Assembly: GCA_016177925.1 (NCBI GenBank)
Contig: JACOUH010000222.1
Span: 1 to 41,928, forward strand
Reading direction: 5' to 3'
DNA: 41,928 bases
Source: Planctomycetota bacterium
GTDB taxonomy: Bacteria > Planctomycetota > Planctomycetia > Gemmatales > Gemmataceae
Position numbers and translations under genes: made by a program. Shown piece after piece: positions 7,595 through 16,066 of this stretch (the stretch's first letter is position 1; each line of letters starts with the position of its first letter). Under the pieces are notes generated by a model. It saw only the letters and a program-made list of their open reading frames with translations, ran no database searches and was not told where the DNA came from.

Positions 7595-8902
7595 ATGTGG
7601 TGGCGCAGATTTCTCAAGAGATGGCGGAAGGCCTGGGCAGCCCGAGGGTCCCCAAAGCCCCGTCGGCGGCTGACTGCCCGGCCCTAGCTGGAATCGCTGG
7701 AGGACCGCAACTGCCCGGCGACCCTGACGTGGAAGCCAACAGTGATGGGCAACGATTGGGACGTGGCCGCTAACTGGGTGGGCAACGCCGTCCCCACCCT
7801 GGCCGACGACGTCGTCTTCGACATCACCTCCACTGCGAGCGTGTTATCGCCCACGATCAACGGTGCCGCCCACACGCTGAAGATCACCTCCGACTACACG
7901 GGCACGATTATCCTGCAGTCCCTGACCGTCAGCCAGGGGACCGCGGGCACGAGCACGATCCAGGGCGGGACGATCGACGTCTGGGGCGACGGCTCCGTTG
8001 GCCTCGTGACATTCACCGGCGGGACGCTCAACTGGAGCGCGGGCACTATCAAGTCCGAGTTCACCCCTCCGCCGGCCGGGGCCTTCAATGCCCCTGACTT
8101 CATACTCGACGGCGGCGTCACCGCCAACCTCACGAACTCCTCCAACTTCGCGGGGCCCTTCGACCTGTACGTCAACAGCGGCGGGACGATGACCATCTCC
8201 ACCTCCAACAACATCAACGTGGGCAACGGGAATACCATCACCAACGGGGGGACGATCGACGTCCAGTCGGATGTCGGGTTCGCCGGGATGCAGTTCCGCG
8301 GCCAGGGCGAATTCGACAACTCCAAGATCTTCAAGAAGTCCGCGGGCACGGGCCAGACCGGCGTCCAAATGCCCTTCAAGAATCTCAACGCCCTCGCCGA
8401 GTTCTCGGTCCAGAGCGGGACCGTCTACCTGTTTGGCTCGGGCACGCAGACAGCCGGGACGACCACGATCTTCGCCGGCACGACGCTAGGGGTCGCCGAC
8501 ACCTACGAGGTCGCTGCGGGAACCCTCAAGAGCAACGGGCCCGGCACCGCCACCGTGACGGGCAATCTCAAGCTGAGCGGAGGCGACTTCTACGTCGGCA
8601 CCGACGGCACGATCGGCACGTTCTTCGTGACCAACAACTATACCCAGACCGGCGGAACGCTCCACATCGACGTCGACGGGGCCCAGACGCAGCAGAGCGA
8701 CCTCCTCAAGATCGGGAACCTGGCCAATCTCGGGGGCAACCTCACCGTGAACACCCTCAACTTCCACTCGCCCGGGACCGTCTTCGACATCCTGACGTAC
8801 GCCACGCACCTGAACGACTTCGCCTCGATAACCTACCTCGGCGGGGTTAGCTACACGGCGATCCCCGGCCTGACGGCGTACGAGCTATGGCCGCCGGCCT
8901 GA
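7595..8902 (+). pseudogene. Secreted beta-helix-type surface protein with in-frame TAG
   Basis: From ATG 7595 (GGAGG at 7584-7588) the frame runs 30 codons of basic, Trp-rich leader, meets TAG at 7685-7687, then continues without shift as 'LESLEDRNCPATLTWKP' and on to TGA at 8900-8902. 'LE.LEDR..PA' is the N-terminal export motif common on large planctomycete surface proteins, normally preceded by R-P-x; CAG to TAG is the simplest explanation. The body is Thr/Gly/Asn-rich beta-helix-like repeats ('GGTLNWSAGTIKSEF', 'NGGTIDVQSD', 'NYTQTGGTLHIDVDG'). Restarting at ATG 7742 would drop the leader and cut into the first domain, so the upstream start is probably ancestral. Likely a mutated gene, or a base error. 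The end shows an out-of-frame 17-bp direct repeat. Confidence 0.75.
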
Positions 8903-8910
8903 CGGCGTAC
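8865..8910 (+). repeat. 17-bp direct repeat, offset 29 bp, at the 3' end of the beta-helix gene
   Basis: CCGGCCTGACGGCGTAC occurs at 8865-8881 and 8894-8910. The 29-bp offset is not a multiple of three. The first copy is read GLTAY in frame; in the second copy the same frame hits TGA (8900-8902), whereas its own GLTAY frame would end a few codons later at the TGA near 8920. This looks like a small duplication that replaced the original C-terminus. Confidence 0.6.
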
Positions 8911-8952
8911 ACGCTGTCGTGAGGAGCAGGACCGTCCCCGCCGGCCTTCACG

Positions 8953-8982
8953 CGGCCCCGCAAGTCTGTGCTTGCGGGGCCG
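8953..8982. terminator. Strong hairpin between convergent genes
   Basis: A perfect 12-bp stem, CGGCCCCGCAAG (8953-8964) and CTTGCGGGGCCG (8971-8982), with loop TCTGTG. It lies between the beta-helix gene (+) and the ceramidase-like gene (-), so it may end transcription from both sides. It has only a weak T-run (TTTC) on the plus side. Confidence 0.6.
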
Positions 8983-9080
8983 TGCGTTTCCGGAGGGATC
9001 GCCGCGTGTAGCGACGGGACGCCGAACGTCCCCGCGCTGGCGCTCGGGACTTGCGTCAGACCGTCCGCCGTCGGGAATAT

Positions 9081-10367
9081 CTACTTCTCCGGCCGGAGGT
9101 TCGGCATCTTGCCGCGCATCTTGTAGAGGTGAATCAGCGCTCGGTCGATCATTCGCTCGCCGGCGCCGACCTCGACCGGCGACACCGTGGCGTCGGCGCC
9201 GTAGCCGCCCTCGGCCGCCGCTTCGATGGTCGGGAAATACTGCTGGTAGTCGTTGCAGTAGCCCAGGAAGAAGACATGCTCCAGCCGCGCCCGTCGCTTC
9301 AGGCTGAGGGCGTGCCCGCAGAAGAACTCGCCGGAGACGCCGGCGAAACCGATGCGACCGTCCAGCAGCGCTGTCGTCAGGTGCGGCCGCACCCCACCGC
9401 GATACTCGCGCTCGTAAAAGGCGACCAGGGCCGGGAAGAACGCCGTGTCGTACATCGTGCGGATCGCCGGATTGCCCAGGTCGAGACGGCTGCCGAAGGT
9501 GAAATCGTCTTCGCGGACCTCCAGGGTGTTTTTCTGGAGCGGGGCACACGGGATGTCCTTCAACAGGGCGAGCGCCTCGCGAGCGACGGCCTGGCCGAAC
9601 TTCTCCGGACCGCGCTGCTCGCCGGGGTTTGGCGACAGATCGCCGGCGGCGCCCTGGAGAAACAGGCACGGCGCCTTCGTCTCCTGCTCGACCAGGGCCG
9701 CCATCGCGCCGGGCCAGTCGGCGGAGAACTTGCGGACCGCCGCGGGGTACACGGTGGCATGGGCGGCGAAGTTGACAGCGTGACCGATCGGCCGGCCCGC
9801 CGCGTCTTCCACGCGCAGCACCAGCAAGTCGCGGTCGACCGGCTTGTCGGCGAGCTTCGAGTGCCGGTTGCGATTGAGCATCACCTGCTTCGAGGCCAGG
9901 CCGAGCCGGGCCGGCTTCATTGCCTTGGCCGCCGTCAGGATGACGTCGCCGAGCTGCCGCTCGAGCTGCCGGACGTATGGCTTCTTCGGGTCGGGCCAGT
10001 CGTCCAGTTCGAGGACCGGGCCGTGGTGGGTGTGCGAGGCGACCAGCAAGACGTGCTCGATGCCGGCCGCCTCCTTGACGCGGGCCCGGATCACCGCGGT
10101 CGACTGCCGGGTCGGGGCGCGGCCGAGGTCGAGGCTGACCAGGGCGAGCCGCCGCCCGCCGGCCGACAGCACCAGGGCGCGGGCGTACAGAGGGTCGAGG
10201 ACGCCCACGCTGGGGGCGTCGTGGCGGGCGCCGTAGCCCCACATCGGGTGCCCCGTCGGCGGCGTGATGTCGACCTTCGCCGCCCCCGCCTCCAATCCCG
10301 CCGCCAGCACGGGCCCGGCAGCCAGCACGACCAGCAGAGCCAACCACGTCTCGATCGCGTGTCGCAT
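9081..10367 (-). CDS. Secreted neutral/alkaline ceramidase-like protein
   Basis: 428 residues with a signal peptide ('WLALLVVLAAGPVLA'). The mature part begins 'AGAAKVDITPPTGHPMWGYG', the standard opening of the neutral/alkaline non-lysosomal ceramidase N-terminal domain. It carries 'SHTHHGP', 'NFAAHATVYP' and 'FLQGAAGDLSPNPG', which hold the expected zinc-ligand histidines and neighbouring residues. The family hydrolyses the amide bond of ceramides, but the many planctomycete members of this N-terminal-domain-only length have untested substrates. The protein lacks the immunoglobulin-like C-terminal domain of classical ceramidases. ATG 10367 is preferred over an upstream GTG because GGAGG sits just upstream and the signal peptide starts there. 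It is a single gene, divergent from the large PQQ protein. Confidence 0.85.
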   Translation of the reverse strand: MRHAIETWLALLVVLAAGPVLAAGLEAGAAKVDITPPTGHPMWGYGARHDAPSVGVLDPLYARALVLSAGGRRLALVSLDLGRAPTRQSTAVIRARVKEAAGIEHVLLVASHTHHGPVLELDDWPDPKKPYVRQLERQLGDVILTAAKAMKPARLGLASKQVMLNRNRHSKLADKPVDRDLLVLRVEDAAGRPIGHAVNFAAHATVYPAAVRKFSADWPGAMAALVEQETKAPCLFLQGAAGDLSPNPGEQRGPEKFGQAVAREALALLKDIPCAPLQKNTLEVREDDFTFGSRLDLGNPAIRTMYDTAFFPALVAFYEREYRGGVRPHLTTALLDGRIGFAGVSGEFFCGHALSLKRRARLEHVFFLGYCNDYQQYFPTIEAAAEGGYGADATVSPVEVGAGERMIDRALIHLYKMRGKMPNLRPEK

Positions 10368-10622
10368 GGATCTCGCTGCCTCCACTTTGTAACAACCCGT
10401 TAGCACCAGGGCGAACGCTCGTCAAGGAATTGATATACTCTGCCCACAGTCGGGCCGGGGCGCAAGCTTGTCCCGCGGTCGGAAGACCGGTCATCTTTTT
10501 CAGGACGTCCCTCGTCATGAGGAGGGGGATTGTCCTTGCCAGGTGGACGGTGCCTGTGGGACAATTATCAGCATCGCTCGCGGATTCGCATCCGACACGA
10601 TGGAACAGGACGCGTCAGCGCG

Positions 10623-10693
10623 AGGTTGTAGGACGGATTTCCAATCCGTCCAAGTTTCACGAAAGGACGGATTGGAAATCCGTCCTACAACCT
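10623..10693. repeat. Large intergenic palindrome of the GGACGGATT family
   Basis: Perfect 29-bp inverted repeats at 10623-10651 and 10665-10693 around a 13-base loop. Each arm is itself a palindrome (GGACGGATT / AATCCGTCC around TCC). A third partial copy follows at about 10700-10715. It fills much of the 370-bp region between two divergent genes; apart from this I see no gene there. Such nested palindromes are frequent in planctomycete intergenic DNA; their function is not established. Confidence 0.8.
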
Positions 10694-10737
10694 TGTGGAT
10701 CGGGACGGATTGGAACCTTTCAGAGGGAAGCGTACTC

Positions 10738-13700
10738 ATGTGGGTTTCACGACGAGTCAGCGCGGTTGCCGCAGTTCTCGCCCTGGTGGGCCTCCTCACC
10801 TGCCTGCAGACAGTCGTCGCCCAGAAAGAACCGCCCGGCCTCCAGCGGCTCGGCGGCCGGCGGCCCCCGGGGGAGCGCTTTCCGAAGCCGGTCGTCGCTA
10901 CCGGCGACCCGACCGATCTCGGCGGCATCACCGTGACGCCCGATGAAGCGGTCAAGACCCGGCTCCAGGGCAAGATCAAACTGGTCCAGGACAACATCGC
11001 CGTCGAGGACTGGAAAACCGCCTTCGAGGCACTTCAGGAACTGCTCGCCCTTCCCGATGACGTCACCGTCGTCGTCGAGCGTAAGAATTCTGTCACCGGA
11101 GAGATCACGCGCAGCTTCGTCAGCGTCCGCGAGGAGGCCGGCCGGATGATCGCCGCTCTGCCGGCCAAGGGAGCCGAGTTCTACCGCGCCCAGGTCGGCC
11201 CCGACGCGGCCAGCGAACTGAAGAGCGCCGAGGGCGACCCGAAGATCCTCGCCCGCGTCATGCAGCGCTACCTCTACACTGAGGCCGGGGCCGCCGCGGC
11301 GGAGCAGCTGGCCACGCACCTGCTCGACCGCGGTCAGTATTCCACTGCTGCCCTTTGCTTCGAGAAACTCATGCAGCGCTCGGGGCCGGAGAAGCTCGAG
11401 CCCAAGACGCTGTTCAAGGCCGCCATCGCCTTCCACCGCGTCGGCGCCAAGGCCAACGAGGAAAAGGCCTGGAAGTACCTTGAGGCCAAGACCGGCGGCA
11501 ACCTGGAGTTGACCGAGGGCAAGGTCTACGCCCTGGCGATGCTCAAGGAGTGGGTGGGCAAGCGCAAGAGCCTGAGCGGCAGTCGCGAGCGCTACGACTG
11601 GCCGTACCCGGGCGGCGGTCCCAGCCGCTCCGACCAGGCGGTCGGCACCACCGCCTTCCTCGAACCGATCTGGAAGGACAAGTTCGTCAAGGATGCCATC
11701 GACAACGATTTCCTTGAGAACGCGCGCAAGTTCCTCGACTCCAGGAAGCTGCCGCACCTGCACAGCTTCTCGCCCATTGCCGCCACGATCACGCGCGAGG
11801 ACGGCAAGATCCCGCTCATGGTCTATCGCAGTTTTACGGGCATCCACGCTCGCGTCGTCCGCAACGTCAAACTCAACAAGGACGAGGACTACAAGGCCGG
11901 AGAGATCTACTGGGAGGCGCCGTCGACCTGGAGCGTCGACCGCATGATGAACAACTCGCAGCACGTCGGCGCGATCAAGCAGTGGATGACGATGTACCAG
12001 GGCAGCAACGTCAAGCCCGAGATCATTCTCGAGAACTCGGTCACCGGCAGCCTCAGTAGCGACAACGTCCGCGTCTACATGGTCGAGGATTTCACCGTCC
12101 CGCCCTACAACCAGAACAACCCGTATGTCGGCCGGCCCGGCAACGTCGGTGGCTTCGAGCAGAAGCTCAACGACGCCCTCCACCACAACCGCCTGCAGGC
12201 CTACGAACTGGACAGCGGCAAGCTGCTCTGGGAGGTCGGTGCCAAGGCCCAGGGCGCCAAGGCCGAGGGGTTGGAAGACACCTTCTTCCTCTCCCCGCCG
12301 CTACCCCTCAACGGCAAACTGTACGTCCTGGGAGAAACGAACCAGGAAATCCGCCTGATCTGCCTGGAGGCGGTCACGGGCAAGGTCATCGGCAAGCCGC
12401 AGCGGCTGGCCGATGCCCGGGAGAAGATCCTGGTCGACATCGGCCGTCGCCTGCACGCCTCGCACCTGGCCTACGGCGAGGGCATCCTGGTCTGCCCGAC
12501 CAACTCCGGCGGCATCCTGGCCGTTGACCTGCTGACCAACAGCCTGGTGTGGGCGTACGGCTACCGCGAGAAGGGTGGCCCCGCCGAGACGCCGCAGGGG
12601 GACCCGCGCTTTGGCCCGCCGCCGCCTGGCTTCATCTACCTGTCCAACGGCCAGCTCGTGCCCGTCGTCCACACCGGCTCGCACTGGACGGTGACGCCGC
12701 CCATCATCACGCAGGGCAAGGTCGTCTTCTCCGCTCCCGACGCCCGTGCGGTCCACTGTCTGAACCTGCGCGACGGCACGCGCGTGTGGAAGAACATGCG
12801 GGCGGACGGCGACGTCTACCTGGCCGGCGTCTTCGCCGGCAAGGTCGTGGTCGTCGGCAAGAGCTACGTCCGCCTGCTCAACCTGGAGGACGGCTCCGAG
12901 ATCCGCCGCCTGGAGACAGGCACACCCTCCGGCATCGGCATCGCCAGCAAGGACATCTACTACCTGCCGATCAAGAAGGACCCCAAGACCGAGCAGCCGG
13001 GGATCTGCCTGATCGACCTGAACGCCGGCCGCGTGCTGGCCACCACCCGGTCGCGCAAGCAAGAGGTCCCCGGCAACCTGCTCTTCTACGAGGGCGATGT
13101 CCTGTCCCAGACGCTCACGCACGTCGCCGTCTACCCACAGCTGGAGGTCGAGCTGTCTCGCATCGACAAGCTGCTGGCCAAGAACGAAAACGACCCCGAG
13201 GGCCGCGCCCGCCGCGGCGACCTGCGCCTGGACAAGGGCGACCTTGCCGGCGCCGTCGAAGACCTGCAAGTCGCCCTCAAGCAGGAGAACAAGCTGTCCG
13301 GCGATATCGCCTCCAAGGCGAAGGTCAAGCTGTACGAGAGTCTCACCGAATACTTACAGGCTGACTTCAACAACGCCGAGAAGTACCTCGACGAATACTG
13401 GGCCCTGTGCAGCAAGCTCGTCAAGGACGACATGCCCGAGGCAGACAAGACCACGGCCCGCGCCGAGGAGAAACGGCGAAAGGCCAATTATTACTGTCTC
13501 CTCGGCAAGGGCCGCGAGGGACAGGCCGTCCAACTCGAGAAAGCTGGCAAGCCGGCCGACGCTCAGAAACGCCTGATCGATGCCTTTGAGGCGTACATGA
13601 ACTTCGGCACGCTTGGCTCGGGCGAGCAGGAGTTGCTGTCGGTCGTCGACGACCCCGGCGTCAAGGCGTCGCCGTCAGTCTGGTCGCGCGGCCGGATCGT

Positions 13701-15825
13701 CGCCATGATGAGCCGCGTCAACAAGGAGACGCGGACGCCGCTGGAGGACGTCATCGCGCGGCGCTGGCAGAAGGTCAAGGAAGGCAATGACCTCGAGGCG
13801 ATGCGCGGCTTCGTCGGCACCTTCGGCTCGTTCGGCGGCGTCGGCCGTGAGGCCCGCCTCGAATTTGCCGATCGGCTGATGAACGACAACGATACCTCTT
13901 CGCTGGTGGAGGCCGAGCGCCACCTCGGCATGCTCCGCACGCAGACGGAAGACATCCAGATGGCCGCCCGTGCCGTCGAGGCGCTGGCTCGGCTGATGAC
14001 GCGCAAGAACCTGATGGAGGACGCCACCCACTACTACCGCGTGCTGGGCCGCGACTTCGCCAAGGTCATCGTCAAGGACGGCAAGACCGGCCAGGACTTC
14101 TACAACGACCTGGCGACCGACAAACGCCTGCTGCCATTCCTCGACGAGCCGTTGCCGCTGTTCAACGCCCGCATCGAGTCCCAGAATGTCAAGGAAGAGG
14201 GCGGCAGTTTCACCTACAGCGGATTGCTCTGCAAGCTCGACCAGGAGGGCGAGCGGTTGCCGTACTTCCGCCGCTACGAGCTGGCTCTGCGGACGGACAT
14301 GATCCAGTTCAAGGTGATCGACCGCGAGGCCGAAGCGGAGCAGTGGAGCCACACCCTGACGAACGTGCCGTACCTGGCGAACCTGACGCGCGGCTACGAC
14401 CAGATGCGTGGCCTGCCGGCGCCGGGCATTTCGCCGCGGATGACGTTCAAGAACCTGGGGCACTTGGTCCTGGTGCAGGCGGGTCATCTGGTCTTTGCCT
14501 TTGACCCGGTCAACAAGAAGCCGCTCTGGGAGAAGAACCTGGCCGGCTCGACGGCACAGGGAAACTACACCAGCCTGACCGTCGACCCCCATGACGGCAG
14601 TGCTCGTCTGACCTTCGCCGATGGCTGGACGCAGCGGCTGGGCCAGACCGGCCCGTTGTCGCCGGTGGCGGTTTGCCTGTTGACGGCCGACTCGCTGGTG
14701 GCGGTCGACCCGGTCAGCGGCCAGGTCCTCTGGACGCGCTCCGATGTCTCCAAGAAGTCCTACCTGTTCAACGACGACGAGCATGTCTTCGTCGTCGAGG
14801 TGGGTGATGACGGCATGGCGGCCGGGACGCATGTCTATCGTCTCCAGGACGGGGTCGACGTTCGGGCGAAGGACTTCTCGGCCCTGTTTCAGAAGCGGCT
14901 CCGCATGGACGGGCGCAAGCTGCTGACCGCCGACTCGGACAACCGCGGCGTGACGCTGCGGCTGTACGATCTCGTCGAGGGCAAGGACCTGTGGAAGCAG
15001 ACCTTCGCGGCCAACGCCCAGGTGCTGCGGCCCGAAAGCGAGGGCATTGGCGGGGTCGTCGAGCCGGACGGCAAGGTGACGCTGGTCGACCTGAAGACGC
15101 TGCAGACGGTCACCCTGAAGGACCCGATAAAGCCCGATCACCTGAACAAGGTGGTTTCGCTGCACCTCCTGAAGGACCGTAAGTTCTGGTACATCGCCTG
15201 CAATTCTCAGCCCGAGCAGGACATGGTGGGCGGCACGCTGATGGTCAACCTGATGCCGGGCAGCGGCATGCGGTCCCTGCCGGTCAACGGCGAGTTGTAC
15301 TGCTTCGAGAGAAAGACGGGCGAGCTGAACTGGTTCAACAATGCGTCGAACCAGATGCTCGTCCTCGACGACTTCGCCGAGCTGCCGATGGTGCAGCTGA
15401 CCTCGCGCTACCAGAAGTGGACGAACAACTTCCGCAACTCGGCCCAGCAGGTCGTCGCCATCCGCAGCTTTGACAAGCGGACGGGCAAGCTGCTGTTCGA
15501 CAAGGAGGATACGGCGAACACGTATCAGCAGTTCCACTCGATGAAGGTCGACGTCCGCGGCCGCAAGGTGGAACTGATCAGCTACAACAAGAAGCTGGTC
15601 CACTATTTCGACGGCAGCCCGGGGGCCGGGAAGGAGGGAGAGGGCAAGAAAAACGGCACGTCAGGGACCGGGAGCAGCCGGCCGGGCGACTCCTCGAGCG
15701 TGCCCGGCACGGGACCTGGCGGGATTCCGCCTCCTCCGCCGCTTCCGCCCGGTGGCGGCTTCCGGCCCAAACTCCGGGGGCAGGTCGAGGGCAGGCTTCG
15801 GCCAGCGGTGGTGCTGACGAGGTGA
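10738..15825 (+). CDS. Giant exported PQQ-like propeller / TPR protein
   Basis: 1695 residues. ATG 10738 is chosen because a signal peptide follows ('VSAVAAVLALVGLLTCLQTVVA') and the sequence upstream is repeat DNA; AGAGGGA lies just upstream. About 380-800 is a PQQ-like beta-propeller with blades such as 'LQAYELDSGKLLWEVG', 'AVDLLTNSLVWAYGY' and 'CLNLRDGTRVWKNM'. About 815-1000 are TPR-like helices ('RARRGDLRLDKGDLAGAVED'). About 1240-1640 is a second propeller ('AFDPVNKKPLWEKN', 'AVDPVSGQVLWTRSD'). The last 60 residues are Gly/Pro/Ser-rich. BamB-like propellers usually act in protein complexes; no quinone-dependent active site is evident. A good terminator follows. Very large proteins of this build are common in planctomycetes; the function is unknown. 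Confidence 0.88.
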   Translation: MWVSRRVSAVAAVLALVGLLTCLQTVVAQKEPPGLQRLGGRRPPGERFPKPVVATGDPTDLGGITVTPDEAVKTRLQGKIKLVQDNIAVEDWKTAFEALQELLALPDDVTVVVERKNSVTGEITRSFVSVREEAGRMIAALPAKGAEFYRAQVGPDAASELKSAEGDPKILARVMQRYLYTEAGAAAAEQLATHLLDRGQYSTAALCFEKLMQRSGPEKLEPKTLFKAAIAFHRVGAKANEEKAWKYLEAKTGGNLELTEGKVYALAMLKEWVGKRKSLSGSRERYDWPYPGGGPSRSDQAVGTTAFLEPIWKDKFVKDAIDNDFLENARKFLDSRKLPHLHSFSPIAATITREDGKIPLMVYRSFTGIHARVVRNVKLNKDEDYKAGEIYWEAPSTWSVDRMMNNSQHVGAIKQWMTMYQGSNVKPEIILENSVTGSLSSDNVRVYMVEDFTVPPYNQNNPYVGRPGNVGGFEQKLNDALHHNRLQAYELDSGKLLWEVGAKAQGAKAEGLEDTFFLSPPLPLNGKLYVLGETNQEIRLICLEAVTGKVIGKPQRLADAREKILVDIGRRLHASHLAYGEGILVCPTNSGGILAVDLLTNSLVWAYGYREKGGPAETPQGDPRFGPPPPGFIYLSNGQLVPVVHTGSHWTVTPPIITQGKVVFSAPDARAVHCLNLRDGTRVWKNMRADGDVYLAGVFAGKVVVVGKSYVRLLNLEDGSEIRRLETGTPSGIGIASKDIYYLPIKKDPKTEQPGICLIDLNAGRVLATTRSRKQEVPGNLLFYEGDVLSQTLTHVAVYPQLEVELSRIDKLLAKNENDPEGRARRGDLRLDKGDLAGAVEDLQVALKQENKLSGDIASKAKVKLYESLTEYLQADFNNAEKYLDEYWALCSKLVKDDMPEADKTTARAEEKRRKANYYCLLGKGREGQAVQLEKAGKPADAQKRLIDAFEAYMNFGTLGSGEQELLSVVDDPGVKASPSVWSRGRIVAMMSRVNKETRTPLEDVIARRWQKVKEGNDLEAMRGFVGTFGSFGGVGREARLEFADRLMNDNDTSSLVEAERHLGMLRTQTEDIQMAARAVEALARLMTRKNLMEDATHYYRVLGRDFAKVIVKDGKTGQDFYNDLATDKRLLPFLDEPLPLFNARIESQNVKEEGGSFTYSGLLCKLDQEGERLPYFRRYELALRTDMIQFKVIDREAEAEQWSHTLTNVPYLANLTRGYDQMRGLPAPGISPRMTFKNLGHLVLVQAGHLVFAFDPVNKKPLWEKNLAGSTAQGNYTSLTVDPHDGSARLTFADGWTQRLGQTGPLSPVAVCLLTADSLVAVDPVSGQVLWTRSDVSKKSYLFNDDEHVFVVEVGDDGMAAGTHVYRLQDGVDVRAKDFSALFQKRLRMDGRKLLTADSDNRGVTLRLYDLVEGKDLWKQTFAANAQVLRPESEGIGGVVEPDGKVTLVDLKTLQTVTLKDPIKPDHLNKVVSLHLLKDRKFWYIACNSQPEQDMVGGTLMVNLMPGSGMRSLPVNGELYCFERKTGELNWFNNASNQMLVLDDFAELPMVQLTSRYQKWTNNFRNSAQQVVAIRSFDKRTGKLLFDKEDTANTYQQFHSMKVDVRGRKVELISYNKKLVHYFDGSPGAGKEGEGKKNGTSGTGSSRPGDSSSVPGTGPGGIPPPPPLPPGGGFRPKLRGQVEGRLRPAVVLTR

Positions 15826-15853
15826 GCCAACGGGCTTGGGCAAGAAAAACAAA

Positions 15854-15882
15854 GGGGGCGTCCTGATCGGGACGCCCCCTTC
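15854..15882 (+). terminator. Rho-independent terminator of the PQQ/TPR gene
   Basis: A perfect 10-bp GC stem, GGGGGCGTCC (15854-15863) and GGACGCCCCC (15870-15879), loop TGATCG, followed by TTCT. It lies 28 bp after the stop codon of the giant PQQ gene. Confidence 0.75.
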
Positions 15883-15911
15883 TCGCTTTGGGCGAGCAGG
15901 GGTGTGAACTT

Positions 15912-15975
15912 GGCGAGCGGGGGGTGTGAACCCCCCGGTTAAACTTAACCGGGGGGTTCACACCCCCCGCTCGCC
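15912..15975. repeat. Nested palindrome, GGCGAGCGGGG family, copy 1
   Basis: Perfect 31-bp arms at 15912-15942 and 15945-15975, separated by two bases. Each arm contains its own hairpin, GGGGGGTGTGAACCCCCC. Related copies at 28086-28178 and 31684-31750 share the flank GGCGAGCGGGG but have different inner bases with pairing kept. It lies between the terminator of the PQQ gene and the glycosyltransferase gene. Confidence 0.85.
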
Positions 15976-16066
15976 ATATTCCGGGTGCTCTTCCTCTTCC
16001 GAGAGCGGTCGGGTATGGTGCCGGCCTTTGTTGGCCGCCTCACCGAGGTGACCGGGAGGGCTCCCC

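Noticed and set aside
13675..15603. Long minus-strand open frame opposite the giant PQQ gene
   Set aside because: A typical antisense shadow in GC-rich DNA; composition is unlike a protein and the plus strand has propeller repeats throughout.
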